DNA of 64,000 nucleotides, from assembly GCF_003116585.1 (NCBI RefSeq), contig NZ_QEHM01000001.1, forward strand, positions 124,001 through 188,000. The letters run 5' to 3'. Positions 24,197 through 32,017 of the stretch are shown here, in pieces (positions within the stretch are counted from its first letter, which is position 1; each line of letters begins with the position of its first letter). The position numbers were made by a program, and so were the translations under genes. The notes beneath the pieces were generated by a model. It was not told the DNA's origin. It did no database searches and worked only from the letters and a program-made list of their open reading frames with translations. The DNA comes from Albibacillus kandeliae (lineage in GTDB: Bacteria > Pseudomonadota > Alphaproteobacteria > Rhodobacterales > Rhodobacteraceae).

Positions 24197-25702
24197 ATGC
24201 TGCTGACCATCCGTTCCCTGACCAAGACCTTCCCGGGCACCAAGGCTCTGGACGACGTCGACTTCGACCTCGAAGCAGGGGAGGTGCATGCCCTGCTGGG
24301 AGAGAACGGGGCGGGCAAGTCGACCCTGATCAAGTGTCTCACCGGGGCCTTCGCGCGCGACGCGGGCGAGATTGTCCTGAACGGCAGACAGGTATCGCCG
24401 CGATCGACGTCGGAGGCGCAGGAACTGGGGATCGGGACGGTCTATCAGGAGGTCAACCTGCTGCCGAACCTGACGGTCGCGCAGAACCTGACCTTCGGGC
24501 GCGAGCCGACACGGTTCGGGCTGGTCGATGGGCGTGCCCAGCGGCGACTGGCAGAGGAGATGCTGGAGGGCTACGGGCTGGACATCGACGTCACGCGCGA
24601 CCTCTCGGCCTATTCGGTCGCTGTCCGTCAGATCATCGCCATCGCGCGCGCCGTTGCCCTGTCGGGCAAGGTTCTGATCCTCGACGAACCGACCGCGAGT
24701 CTCGATGCCCGCGAAGTCGAGACGCTGTTCGATGTGGTGCGCGGCCTGCGGGAGAGGGGGCTGGGCATCGTCTTCGTGTCCCACTTTCTCGATCAGGTCT
24801 TTGCCCTGACCGACCGTGTGACCGTGCTGAGGAACGGGCGCAAGGTAACCACCGAGCGGACCGCCGACCTCGACCGCGTCCGGCTGATCGAGCACATGCT
24901 GGGTCATGCACTCGAGGACGAGGTGGTGGGCCATGCCAAGGTGCACAAGAGTGTCACGCGGCCCGAGCTCCTGCGCTTCGAGACCTTTGGGCGGCGGGGG
25001 CATATCGAGCCCTTCGACCTCACTGTCGGCAAGGGCGAGGTGATCGGGTTGGCGGGCCTGCTGGGCTCGGGACGGACCGAGAGCGCCGAGCTCATGTTCG
25101 GGGTGGAGCGGGCCCAGACGGGGGCCGCGCGGGATGCTGACGGACCCATCGACCTCGGCTCGCCGCGCGCGGCCATCGCCGCCGGGTTCGGCTTTGCCCC
25201 GGAAGAACGCAAGGAAGACGGGATCATCGCCGAGCTTTCGATCCGCGAGAACATCGTTCTGGCGCTGCAGGCGCGCAGCGGCTGGGCGCGGCCCATTCCG
25301 AGGGCCGAGCAGCTGCGACTGGCAAACGACTACATCCAGCGGCTGGATATCCGCACCTCTGGTCCCGAGAAGGCCATCGGGGACCTCTCCGGCGGCAATC
25401 AGCAGAAGGTGGTGCTGGCCCGCTGGCTGGCGATGAACCCGCGGTTCCTGATCCTTGACGAGCCGACGCGGGGCATCGACGTGGGTGCCCATGCCGAGAT
25501 CCTGAGGTTGATCCAGCAGGTCACGCGCGATGGCATGTCGATCCTCGTGATCTCGTCCGAACTGGATGAACTGATCGCCGTGTCGGACCGGGTCATCGTG
25601 GTGCGGGATCGTCGCCACGTGGCCGAGCTGACCGGGGCCGAGATCGACACGGACGCCATCGTGCGCGCCATCGCCGCGCCGGGACGGGAGGAGGTCGCAT
25701 GA
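24197..25702 (+). CDS. ytfR: Galactofuranose-type ABC transporter ATP-binding protein
   Basis: The 501-residue tandem ATPase starts at the ATG at 24197; the frame extends further upstream but lacks coding character. Domain 1 has [20 protein letters not shown], a degenerate signature YSVAVRQIIAIARA and VLILDEPTASLD. Domain 2 has [24 protein letters not shown] and [14 protein letters not shown]. It powers uptake of the YtfQ-bound sugar. Its end overlaps ytfT by 4 bases. Confidence 0.94.
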   Translation: MLLTIRSLTKTFPGTKALDDVDFDLEAGEVHALLGENGAGKSTLIKCLTGAFARDAGEIVLNGRQVSPRSTSEAQELGIGTVYQEVNLLPNLTVAQNLTFGREPTRFGLVDGRAQRRLAEEMLEGYGLDIDVTRDLSAYSVAVRQIIAIARAVALSGKVLILDEPTASLDAREVETLFDVVRGLRERGLGIVFVSHFLDQVFALTDRVTVLRNGRKVTTERTADLDRVRLIEHMLGHALEDEVVGHAKVHKSVTRPELLRFETFGRRGHIEPFDLTVGKGEVIGLAGLLGSGRTESAELMFGVERAQTGAARDADGPIDLGSPRAAIAAGFGFAPEERKEDGIIAELSIRENIVLALQARSGWARPIPRAEQLRLANDYIQRLDIRTSGPEKAIGDLSGGNQQKVVLARWLAMNPRFLILDEPTRGIDVGAHAEILRLIQQVTRDGMSILVISSELDELIAVSDRVIVVRDRRHVAELTGAEIDTDAIVRAIAAPGREEVA

Positions 25703-26724
25703 CCATCCTGCGCCGCGTCGCCCCGCAGCTTCTGACCCTGCTTGCACTGGTCTTGCTGGTCACGGCCTTCTTTCCCGAATTCCTGCGGATCGAGGTCGTC
25801 AATGGCCGCCTTGTCGGGCCCGTGATGGACATTCTCAAGCGCGGTGCGCCGGTCGGGCTGCTGGCGGTGGGCATGACGCTGGTCATCGCCACGCGCGGCA
25901 TCGACCTGAGCGTGGGGGCGGTCATCGCCATCGCGGGCGCCGTCGCGGCCTGGGCGATCACGCGGGACCTCGGTCTCGCGGCCGCACTGGCACTGGCCTT
26001 TGCCGCGGGCCTCGCCGCCGGGCTCTGGAACGGCGTGCTGGTTGCCATCGTCGGCATCCAGCCCATCGTGGCCACGCTGATCCTGATGACCTCGGGGCGC
26101 GGCATTGCGCAGCTGGTGACCGAGGGGCGCATCCTGACCTTCTCGCACGACGGGCTCGCCTTCCTCGGCTCGGGCGCGGTGCTGGGAATACCGGTGCCCG
26201 CCGTGCTCTGGGTCGCGACGGCCATCGCGGTGACGCTGCTGCTGCGCCGCACCGCGCTCGGCATGCTGATCGAGGCAGTCGGCGTGAACCGCAACGCCGC
26301 CGCGCTGGCAGGCGTCAACGCCACGGTGCTGATCATTGCCGTCTACTCCGCCTCCGGGCTCTGCGCCGCGCTGGCCGGGGTGGTCGCGACGGCGGACATT
26401 CGGGGTGCCGACTCCAACAACGCGGGGCTCTGGATGGAACTGGACGCGATCCTCGCCGTGGTAATCGGGGGCAATTCGCTGCTGGGCGGGCGCTTTTCCA
26501 TCGCCGCGTCGCTGCTGGGCGCGCTGATCATCCAGACCATCGATACCGGCATCCTGCTGGCGGGCTTTCCGTCCGAATACAACCTGTCGATCAAAGCCGT
26601 GATCGTTCTCGTCATCCTCGTGCTGCAAAGCCCGAACCTCATGCATCACTGGTACGCGCTGAGGTACTTCGCCATGCGGAGGCGGGAGGCGGCGCTCGAT
26701 CCCCGCAAGGAGCCCGGCACATGA
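25699..26724 (+). CDS. ytfT: Galactofuranose-type ABC transporter permease
   Basis: The 341-residue inner-membrane protein has about eight to ten hydrophobic segments and the family motifs TRGIDLSVGAVIAIAGAVAAW and VIGGNSLLGGRFS. It pairs with YjfF as a heterodimeric channel. Start and stop both overlap their neighbours as ATGA, so the operon is tightly coupled. Confidence 0.93.
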   Translation: MTILRRVAPQLLTLLALVLLVTAFFPEFLRIEVVNGRLVGPVMDILKRGAPVGLLAVGMTLVIATRGIDLSVGAVIAIAGAVAAWAITRDLGLAAALALAFAAGLAAGLWNGVLVAIVGIQPIVATLILMTSGRGIAQLVTEGRILTFSHDGLAFLGSGAVLGIPVPAVLWVATAIAVTLLLRRTALGMLIEAVGVNRNAAALAGVNATVLIIAVYSASGLCAALAGVVATADIRGADSNNAGLWMELDAILAVVIGGNSLLGGRFSIAASLLGALIIQTIDTGILLAGFPSEYNLSIKAVIVLVILVLQSPNLMHHWYALRYFAMRRREAALDPRKEPGT

Positions 26725-27686
26725 ACCCCCGTCTGTACCCGCTGGCCGCGACCATCGCGATCTTCCTGCTGGCCTGGGGCATCTGCGTGGCGCAGTTTCC
26801 CTACATGCTCTCGACCCGCGTGGTCGGCAACCTCCTGACCGACAACGCCTATCTGGGCATCGTCGCGGTTGGCATGACCCTTGTCATCCTGTCCGGGGGG
26901 ATCGACCTTTCGGTCGGTTCGGTCATTGCCTTCTCGGGTGTCTTCATCGCCGTGATGCTGCGCGACACCGGGATGCACCCGCTGCCGGTGTTCGTCCTGC
27001 TGCTGTTGATCACCACCGCGTTCGGTGCCGCGATGGGCTGGCTGATCTACGCGCTTGCCATGCCGCCCTTCATCGTCACTCTGGCCGGTATGTTCCTGAT
27101 GCGCGGGGTGGCCTACATGTTGACGATCGACTCGGTACCCATCAACCACGGCTTCTACGACATGCTGGGCAAGGCCTATTGGCTGATGCCGGGCAAGGGG
27201 CGGCTGACCCTGATCGGGGTGGCGATGCTGGCTGTCGTGGCCGTGGGGATGCTGGTTGCCCACAGGACCCGCTTTGGCGCGGCGGTCTTCGCGCTGGGCG
27301 GGGGCGAGGCGACCGCGCGGCTGATGGGGGTCAGGCTGGGGGCGACCTATGTCCGCATCTACGCCTTCTCGGGCTTGATGGCGGGGCTCGCGGGGATCGT
27401 CTTCTCGATCTACACGCGCTCGGGCTATCCGCTGGCGACGGTGGGAACCGAGCTGACCGCCATCGCCGCGGTGGTGATCGGGGGGACCCTTCTGACCGGC
27501 GGTTCGGGCTATGTCTTCGGTACCTTGATCGGAGTTTTGACCATGGGATTGATCCAGACCTACATCGTCTTCGACGGCACCCTGTCCAGTTGGTGGACCA
27601 AGATCATCATCGGTCTCCTGCTGCTGGCCTTCATCCTCCTGCAGAAGGGGCTGGTTCGTTTCTCCGGCGCTGGGCGACCGGCATGA
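26721..27686 (+). CDS. yjfF: Galactofuranose-type ABC transporter permease
   Basis: The 321-residue membrane protein has the motifs [31 protein letters not shown] and VVIGGTLLTGGSGYVFGT of the YjfF permease. It forms the second half of the channel with YtfT. Its stop overlaps the lactonase start (ATGA), coupling transport to lactone hydrolysis. Confidence 0.93.
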   Translation: MNPRLYPLAATIAIFLLAWGICVAQFPYMLSTRVVGNLLTDNAYLGIVAVGMTLVILSGGIDLSVGSVIAFSGVFIAVMLRDTGMHPLPVFVLLLLITTAFGAAMGWLIYALAMPPFIVTLAGMFLMRGVAYMLTIDSVPINHGFYDMLGKAYWLMPGKGRLTLIGVAMLAVVAVGMLVAHRTRFGAAVFALGGGEATARLMGVRLGATYVRIYAFSGLMAGLAGIVFSIYTRSGYPLATVGTELTAIAAVVIGGTLLTGGSGYVFGTLIGVLTMGLIQTYIVFDGTLSSWWTKIIIGLLLLAFILLQKGLVRFSGAGRPA

Positions 27687-28528
27687 GCGCGGTCTTCGAC
27701 ACCCGAGCCTGCGAACTGGGCGAGGGGGCCTTCTGGCACCCGGAACGGCGCCAGCTGTTCTGGTTCGATATCCTTGGCAAGCGCCTGCTGACCCGCACAG
27801 AGCAGGGGGCGCTGAGCTGGGACATGGGAGAGCATGCCTCGGCCGCGGGCTGGATCGACCGGGAGACGCTGCTGATCGCCACCGAGACGGGGCTCTACCG
27901 CTTCGATCTGACCTCCGGCGCGCGCGAGCGGCTGGCCGGTCTGGAGGCCGAGCGGCCCGAGACACGGTCGAACGATGGCAGGGCCGACCCGCAGGGCGGC
28001 TTCTGGATCGGCACCATGGGCAAATCGGTCGAGCCGGGCGCGGGGGCGATCTATCGCTACCACCGGGGGCGGGTGGAGAAGTTGTTCGACGGGATCACCG
28101 TGCCCAATGCCATCTGCTTTGCTCCGGACGGGCAGCGCGCCTACTACGCCGACACCCGGCGCCAGAGGATCTGGCAGGTCGCGCTGGACGCCGAGGGTTG
28201 GCCTGCGGCACAGCCGGAGGTCTTCGTGGACTTGCGGGGGGAGGGGCTGAACCCCGATGGTGCCGTGACCGATGCCGAGGGTGGCTTGTGGAACGCGCAG
28301 TGGGGGGCCGGCCGGGTCGCCCGCTACCGCCCTGACGGAACGTTCGACCGGGCGATCTCGATCCCGGCAGCCCATGCCAGCTGTCCCTGTTTCGGGGGCG
28401 AAGACTTGTCGCGACTTTTCCTGACCTCGGCCCGGGAAAGGCTTTCCGAGCCCGGCCCGGCCGATGGGCAGACCTTCGTGCTCGACCCCGATTGCCGAGG
28501 ACGAGCGGAGCCAAGGGTGATCGCCTGA
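27683..28528 (+). CDS. SMP-30/gluconolactonase-family sugar lactonase
   Basis: The 281-residue beta-propeller protein has the metal ligands expected for SMP-30 lactonases: Glu14 (LGEGAFWHP), Asn142 (VPNAICFAPDG) and Asp192 (LNPDGAVTD), with substrate-side RSNDGRADPQGGFWIGTM. It lacks a signal peptide and is cytosolic. It should hydrolyse galactono- or arabinono-lactone made by the dehydrogenase at 21990-22952 to the free acid for the dehydratase. It closes the ytfQRT-yjfF operon. Confidence 0.93.
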   Translation: MSAVFDTRACELGEGAFWHPERRQLFWFDILGKRLLTRTEQGALSWDMGEHASAAGWIDRETLLIATETGLYRFDLTSGARERLAGLEAERPETRSNDGRADPQGGFWIGTMGKSVEPGAGAIYRYHRGRVEKLFDGITVPNAICFAPDGQRAYYADTRRQRIWQVALDAEGWPAAQPEVFVDLRGEGLNPDGAVTDAEGGLWNAQWGAGRVARYRPDGTFDRAISIPAAHASCPCFGGEDLSRLFLTSARERLSEPGPADGQTFVLDPDCRGRAEPRVIA

Positions 28529-28562
28529 AACGTGTTCCGTCATGACCGTGACACGTTTCAGG
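28524..28562 (+). terminator. 11-bp inverted repeat at the end of the ytfQ-lactonase operon
   Basis: CCTGAAACGTG (28524-28534) and CACGTTTCAGG (28552-28562) are perfectly complementary around a 17-base loop, and the repeat includes the lactonase stop codon. There is no T-tract. It is most likely the operon end; the TGAAACG half could alternatively be a protein-binding site. Confidence 0.6.
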
Positions 28563-28788
28563 ACGGTCGCACGAGTTACCTGCGAGCCCTTTTCTGGCTT
28601 CGCGTCCGACCCGGTGATCTCTTGGCCAGGAAACTTCAGCTATTTCAGTGGGTCGGTGCGCAGGCTCTGCACCCTTGCCTCGCACGGGCTCGACTGGAAT
28701 GCGATCTGAGCGGTGCAACCGCCCGGGAACCGAAGGTCGGGGTGGCGGGTTTTGGGCGGAATGCTTCTGCAACCCGCGGGGTCACGAG
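28563..28788. other. Intergenic stretch upstream of the unknown small protein
   Basis: About 225 bases. Frames here are Arg/Pro/Gly-rich and look non-coding. TTTCAGCTATTTCAGTG-like AT-richer sequence near 28630-28650 could contain a promoter for the next gene. Confidence 0.35.
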
Positions 28789-29112
28789 ATGCTGCCCAAG
28801 GAAGAACTGAACGCGCTGAAGAAAACGCTGGAGGACACAATCCTGCAGGCCGTCCCGGGCGCGATCGAGTCCCATGTCCAGCGGGGCGAGATCGCCTACC
28901 GGGTCGAGAACGAGGAGGACAGCGCGCCCTTCTGCGTGCTGCACATCCTCGAAGGCCATCTCGAGCTCTGCTTTCCAGACCTTCCGGATACCGGGGTGAA
29001 CGGTGTGACCCTAGTCGACCGGGACGGGGCCCGCTGCCTTGTCGTCCGCAAGCGGGACGACATCCCCGACGGTTTTGTAAGTGCCGCCTGCAAGGCAGCC
29101 GCCCGCCTGTGA
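28789..29112 (+). CDS. Uncharacterised 107-residue protein
   Basis: The frame from the ATG at 28789 has genuine coding bias and an amphipathic N-terminal helix (MLPKEELNALKKTLEDTIL), then alternating beta-like sequence (FCVLHILEGHLELCFPDL, RCLVVRKRDDIPDGFV). The two cysteines flanking the central strand (near 59 and 69) and one near the C-terminus are not in a recognisable motif. There is no signal peptide or membrane segment. I do not recognise the family. It converges on the cupin gene across a hairpin. Confidence 0.7.
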   Translation: MLPKEELNALKKTLEDTILQAVPGAIESHVQRGEIAYRVENEEDSAPFCVLHILEGHLELCFPDLPDTGVNGVTLVDRDGARCLVVRKRDDIPDGFVSAACKAAARL

Positions 29113-29139
29113 CGCACTCCGCTGCGACGACAAGGGAAA

Positions 29140-29192
29140 CACCCGACCCACGTGAGTTCTGCGACCCAGCGCAAGACGCCAGGGGTCGGGTG
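29140..29192. terminator. Long-loop inverted repeat between convergent genes
   Basis: CACCCGACCC (29140-29149) pairs with GGGTCGGGTG (29183-29192), a 10-base-pair stem with a 33-base loop, located between the convergent unknown gene and cupin gene. It could act as a two-way terminator. Confidence 0.45.
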
Positions 29193-29195
29193 ACG

Positions 29196-29591
29196 TCAGC
29201 CGTTGTAGTCCTCGTCAGTGACCTTCTCCATCCAAGTCACGGGTGAGCCGTTGATGCTCTCCTGAATGGCGATGTGGGACATGGCGTTCTCCGGCGCGGC
29301 ACCGTGCCAGTGGCGTTCCTCGGCGGGAAAAAAGACCACATCGCCCGCGGTGACTTCCTCGACCGGGCCTCCTTCACGTTGGACCCGCCCGCGGCCGAAG
29401 GTGATGATGATCGTCTGCCCCGCAGGATGGGTATGCCACGCCGTCCGCGCGCCCGGCTCGAAGGTGACGTGGGCGCCACCGGTGCGCCCGGGGGCGTCGG
29501 CCTGGAACATCGGGTCGATCCGCACGGTCCCGGTGAAGTAATCGGGGTTGCCGGGGGCGGAGGGCGTGCTTCCGGCTCGGATGATCTTCAT
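29196..29591 (-). CDS. Manganese cupin, hydroxynitrile-lyase-like
   Basis: The 131-residue single-domain cupin has the metal ligands His53, His55, Gln59 ([10 protein letters not shown]) and His94 (ERHWHG). This is the same set and spacing as the cupin (R)-hydroxynitrile lyase of Granulicella tundricola, and Ala40, Val42 and Gln110 also agree with that enzyme as I recall it. That enzyme reversibly adds cyanide to aldehydes; the physiological role of such bacterial cupins is unclear, and quercetinase- or decarboxylase-type roles are possible. It stands alone upstream of the two-component genes, on the same strand. Confidence 0.85.
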   Translation of the reverse strand: MKIIRAGSTPSAPGNPDYFTGTVRIDPMFQADAPGRTGGAHVTFEPGARTAWHTHPAGQTIIITFGRGRVQREGGPVEEVTAGDVVFFPAEERHWHGAAPENAMSHIAIQESINGSPVTWMEKVTDEDYNG

Positions 29592-29674
29592 GTCTGGTCT
29601 CCTTCGGTGCTGTGGCGGTGGTCGGCGCCACTTTATAGGTTCTGTGCGCCCGCCGCGACGGCGCGCCGGGGCGG

Positions 29675-30997
29675 CTACAGCAGTTGCAGGCGCGCCTCGA
29701 ACCCGTCCGTCTGGTCGGGCGCGGGCGAGCGGAAGTCGAGCGTGACGCCCGCCTGACGTGCGATCTGCGAGGCGATGTGCAGCCCGAGCCCGAAGCCGCC
29801 GCTCTCTCGCCGGGCAAAGCGCCGCGTCAGTTGCTGAAGCATGTCCTTGGTCACCGGCTGGCCCGCGTTGGTCACGCGCAGGAGCCCGTCCTCTGACAGC
29901 GCTACGTCGACCTGGGAGGCGGGCGGGCTGTGCTGCAGGGCGTTGTCCACGAGATTGCCGACGATGATCGCAAAGGCGTCGGCATCCACCGGAACCATGA
30001 CCGGCGTTTCCGGCAGCGTCAGTTTCAGCCGCTCGCCTGCCTCGAGTCCCGCGTCCCGCAGGATATGAGGCAGGAGCCTCACGGCGTCGACAGACGCATC
30101 GCCCGGCCCGATGCCGGAATCGGCGCGCGCCAATTGCAGCAGCCGGGCAACCAGCCGCGACATGCGCAGCAGCGCGGTGTGAAGCGCGCGGAGCCGCTGA
30201 CCGTCCTCGGGCGTGCTCGCATTGGCCTCCAGGCGCTGCACCTGCGCCAGCGCCACGGCAACGGGGGTGCGCAACTCGTGCGCGGCGTTGGAGGCAAAGG
30301 CCCGTTCCCCGTCCAGTGCCTGCGACAGGCGGGCCATGAAGCCGTTCAGCGTCGCGATCATGTCGGCCAGTTCGGCGGGGCGGCCGCTGGCGTCGATCGG
30401 CGAGAGGTCGTGGCTGCCGCGCGCCGCCATCTCCTCGCGCACCTCGCCGAGGGGGCGCAGCGCGAGTTTGGTGATCCAGCGGACAAGGAGATAGCCCAGC
30501 GGCAGGATCATCAGCATCGGGAGCAGGAAGGCGAAGAAGCTCTCGCGCCAGGCTTCGCGACGTTCAGCCAGCGGATCGCCGAACTGGACCGCGTGGCCGC
30601 TGGCGTTGAAGCCGCTGGTATAGACGACATGGGTTTCGGTGCGCTGGTAGCTGTCCGGTTGCAACCTGTCGGGAAACCGCGCGATCCCGGCGAGGGGAGA
30701 TGACAGGAGCACCGTGCCGGAACGATCGACCAGCCGATAGACAAGGGCCTCCTCCGGGTCGGCCTCGTGTGTCGGTGCCGCCCCGGCGATGGGATTGGCG
30801 CCGGTCCCGACGCTGCCGCTCAGCACCGGGAGGAAGGCTTCGGCGGAGGCGACCAGCTGCTGATCATAGAGTTCTTCCTGTTCGCCCCGCAGGACCAGCC
30901 CCATCGAAGTGACCGAGACCAGCCAGATCGCGAGCAGCGCGAGGCTGACCAGCGTGGCGAGGCGCCGGGCGAGGGAGGGGCGGCGCGGCGCGCTCAT
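29675..30997 (-). CDS. Sensor histidine kinase (QseC/PmrB type)
   Basis: The 440-residue inner-membrane kinase has a transmembrane helix at about 16-36, a periplasmic sensor to about 155, and a second helix at about 155-175. A HAMP-like segment, the H box with His240 ([12 protein letters not shown]), the N box ([12 protein letters not shown]) and the G boxes (GFGLGLHI) follow. It autophosphorylates and passes phosphate to the response regulator whose stop overlaps its start by 4 bases. The divergent partner operon encodes envelope glycosyltransferases, so the signal may be membrane or cation stress. Confidence 0.93.
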   Translation of the reverse strand: MSAPRRPSLARRLATLVSLALLAIWLVSVTSMGLVLRGEQEELYDQQLVASAEAFLPVLSGSVGTGANPIAGAAPTHEADPEEALVYRLVDRSGTVLLSSPLAGIARFPDRLQPDSYQRTETHVVYTSGFNASGHAVQFGDPLAERREAWRESFFAFLLPMLMILPLGYLLVRWITKLALRPLGEVREEMAARGSHDLSPIDASGRPAELADMIATLNGFMARLSQALDGERAFASNAAHELRTPVAVALAQVQRLEANASTPEDGQRLRALHTALLRMSRLVARLLQLARADSGIGPGDASVDAVRLLPHILRDAGLEAGERLKLTLPETPVMVPVDADAFAIIVGNLVDNALQHSPPASQVDVALSEDGLLRVTNAGQPVTKDMLQQLTRRFARRESGGFGLGLHIASQIARQAGVTLDFRSPAPDQTDGFEARLQLL

Positions 30998-31653
30998 GCC
31001 GTCCCCATGCGGTAGCCGAACCCACGCACGGTTTCGATGGACTGACGTCCGAGCTTGGTTCGCAGGCGACTTACATGGGCCTCCAGCGCGTTGCTTTCGA
31101 TATCGGTATCAAAGGCATAGAGCGCGTTCTCAAGCTGTTCGCGTGTGACGGTGACGCCGGGGCGCCGGCTCAGACGTTCAAGCACCGCCCATTCCTTGCG
31201 GGTCAGGTGGACAGGCTCCTGCTCGAGGAACACGGCAGCGCTGTCGGGCAGAATGCGCAGGGCGCCAAAGGTGCGCTCGGGCTCGGCACGCCCGTCCGAG
31301 CGGCGGAGGATGGCGATGATGCGGGCCACCAGTTCGCCAAGGTCGTAGGGCTTGACCAGGTAGTCGTCGGCACCGGCCTCAAGTCCCTCGATCCGCTCGG
31401 TTATCCGGTCGCGGGCGGTGGCGATCAGCACCGGCACCCGGCTGCCGGAACGGCGCAGGTTCCGGAGGAAGGTCAGCCCGTCGCCGTCGGGCAGGTGCAG
31501 GTCGAGAAGGATGAGATCGAACTCGGCCACCTGTGTCGCCGCCTCGGCCATGTCGAGGTCATGGGCGATGTCGACGGCGTGGCCGTGCGCGCGGAGGTGT
31601 TCGCCGACAGCCGAGGCAAGGTCTTCTTCATCCTCGATGACCAGCAATCGCAT
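30994..31653 (-). CDS. OmpR-family response regulator (QseB/PmrA type)
   Basis: The 219-residue protein has a receiver domain with Asp8/Glu9 acidic pocket (IEDEEDL), phospho-acceptor Asp51 (LLDLHLPDGDG) and Lys in LVKPYDLGEL. A C-terminal winged helix (LTRKEWAVLERL, VSRLRTKLG, VRGFGYRMG) follows. It is cotranscribed with the kinase gene. An 11-base-period direct repeat just upstream (31691-31710) is a good candidate for its own binding site, controlling both itself and the divergent lipid A-type operon. Confidence 0.94.
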   Translation of the reverse strand: MRLLVIEDEEDLASAVGEHLRAHGHAVDIAHDLDMAEAATQVAEFDLILLDLHLPDGDGLTFLRNLRRSGSRVPVLIATARDRITERIEGLEAGADDYLVKPYDLGELVARIIAILRRSDGRAEPERTFGALRILPDSAAVFLEQEPVHLTRKEWAVLERLSRRPGVTVTREQLENALYAFDTDIESNALEAHVSRLRTKLGRQSIETVRGFGYRMGTA

Positions 31654-31690
31654 CGTGTACCTCCGACTTTCTGGCCAGCCTTACACGCTT

Positions 31691-31710
31691 CGTCAGCTTT
31701 CCGTAAGCTT
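31691..31710. promoter_or_regulatory. Direct repeat with 11-base period, probable response-regulator box
   Basis: CGTCAGCTT (31691-31699) and CGTAAGCTT (31702-31710) differ at one base and repeat every 11 bases, the spacing used by OmpR/PhoB-family dimers bound head to tail. It lies 38 bases upstream of both divergent genes. Confidence 0.6.
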
Positions 31711-31747
31711 GGCCCCTCAATAGTCCTGCAAAAATACAGAGTGAATT

Positions 31748-32017
31748 ATGCAGGACAACATCTGGGTCTCGATCGGCATGATCGGGCAATTCTTCTTCAC
31801 CTCCCGCTTTCTGCTGCAATGGATCGTCAGTGAAAGACTGGGCCGCAGCGTGATTCCCCATGCCTTCTGGCTGCTCAGCCTGACGGGCGGCGTAACGCTG
31901 TTCGCCTATGCGCTCTATCGCCAAGACCCGGTCTTCATGCTGGGGCAGGGGGCGGGTCTGATCGTCTACGTGCGCAATCTGGTGCTGATCTCGCGCCAGA
32001 AGGAAAGCCTGACATGA
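31748..32017 (+). CDS. Small membrane protein with lipid-A-disaccharide-synthase N-terminal (LAB_N) domain
   Basis: The 89-residue protein has three hydrophobic segments and the LAB_N motifs IGQFFFTSRFLLQWIVSE and PHAFWLLSLTGG. Such small proteins commonly accompany ArnT-type transferases and may bind or flip polyprenyl/lipid carriers. It overlaps the next gene by 4 bases. It begins the operon divergent from the two-component genes. Confidence 0.88.
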   Translation: MQDNIWVSIGMIGQFFFTSRFLLQWIVSERLGRSVIPHAFWLLSLTGGVTLFAYALYRQDPVFMLGQGAGLIVYVRNLVLISRQKESLT

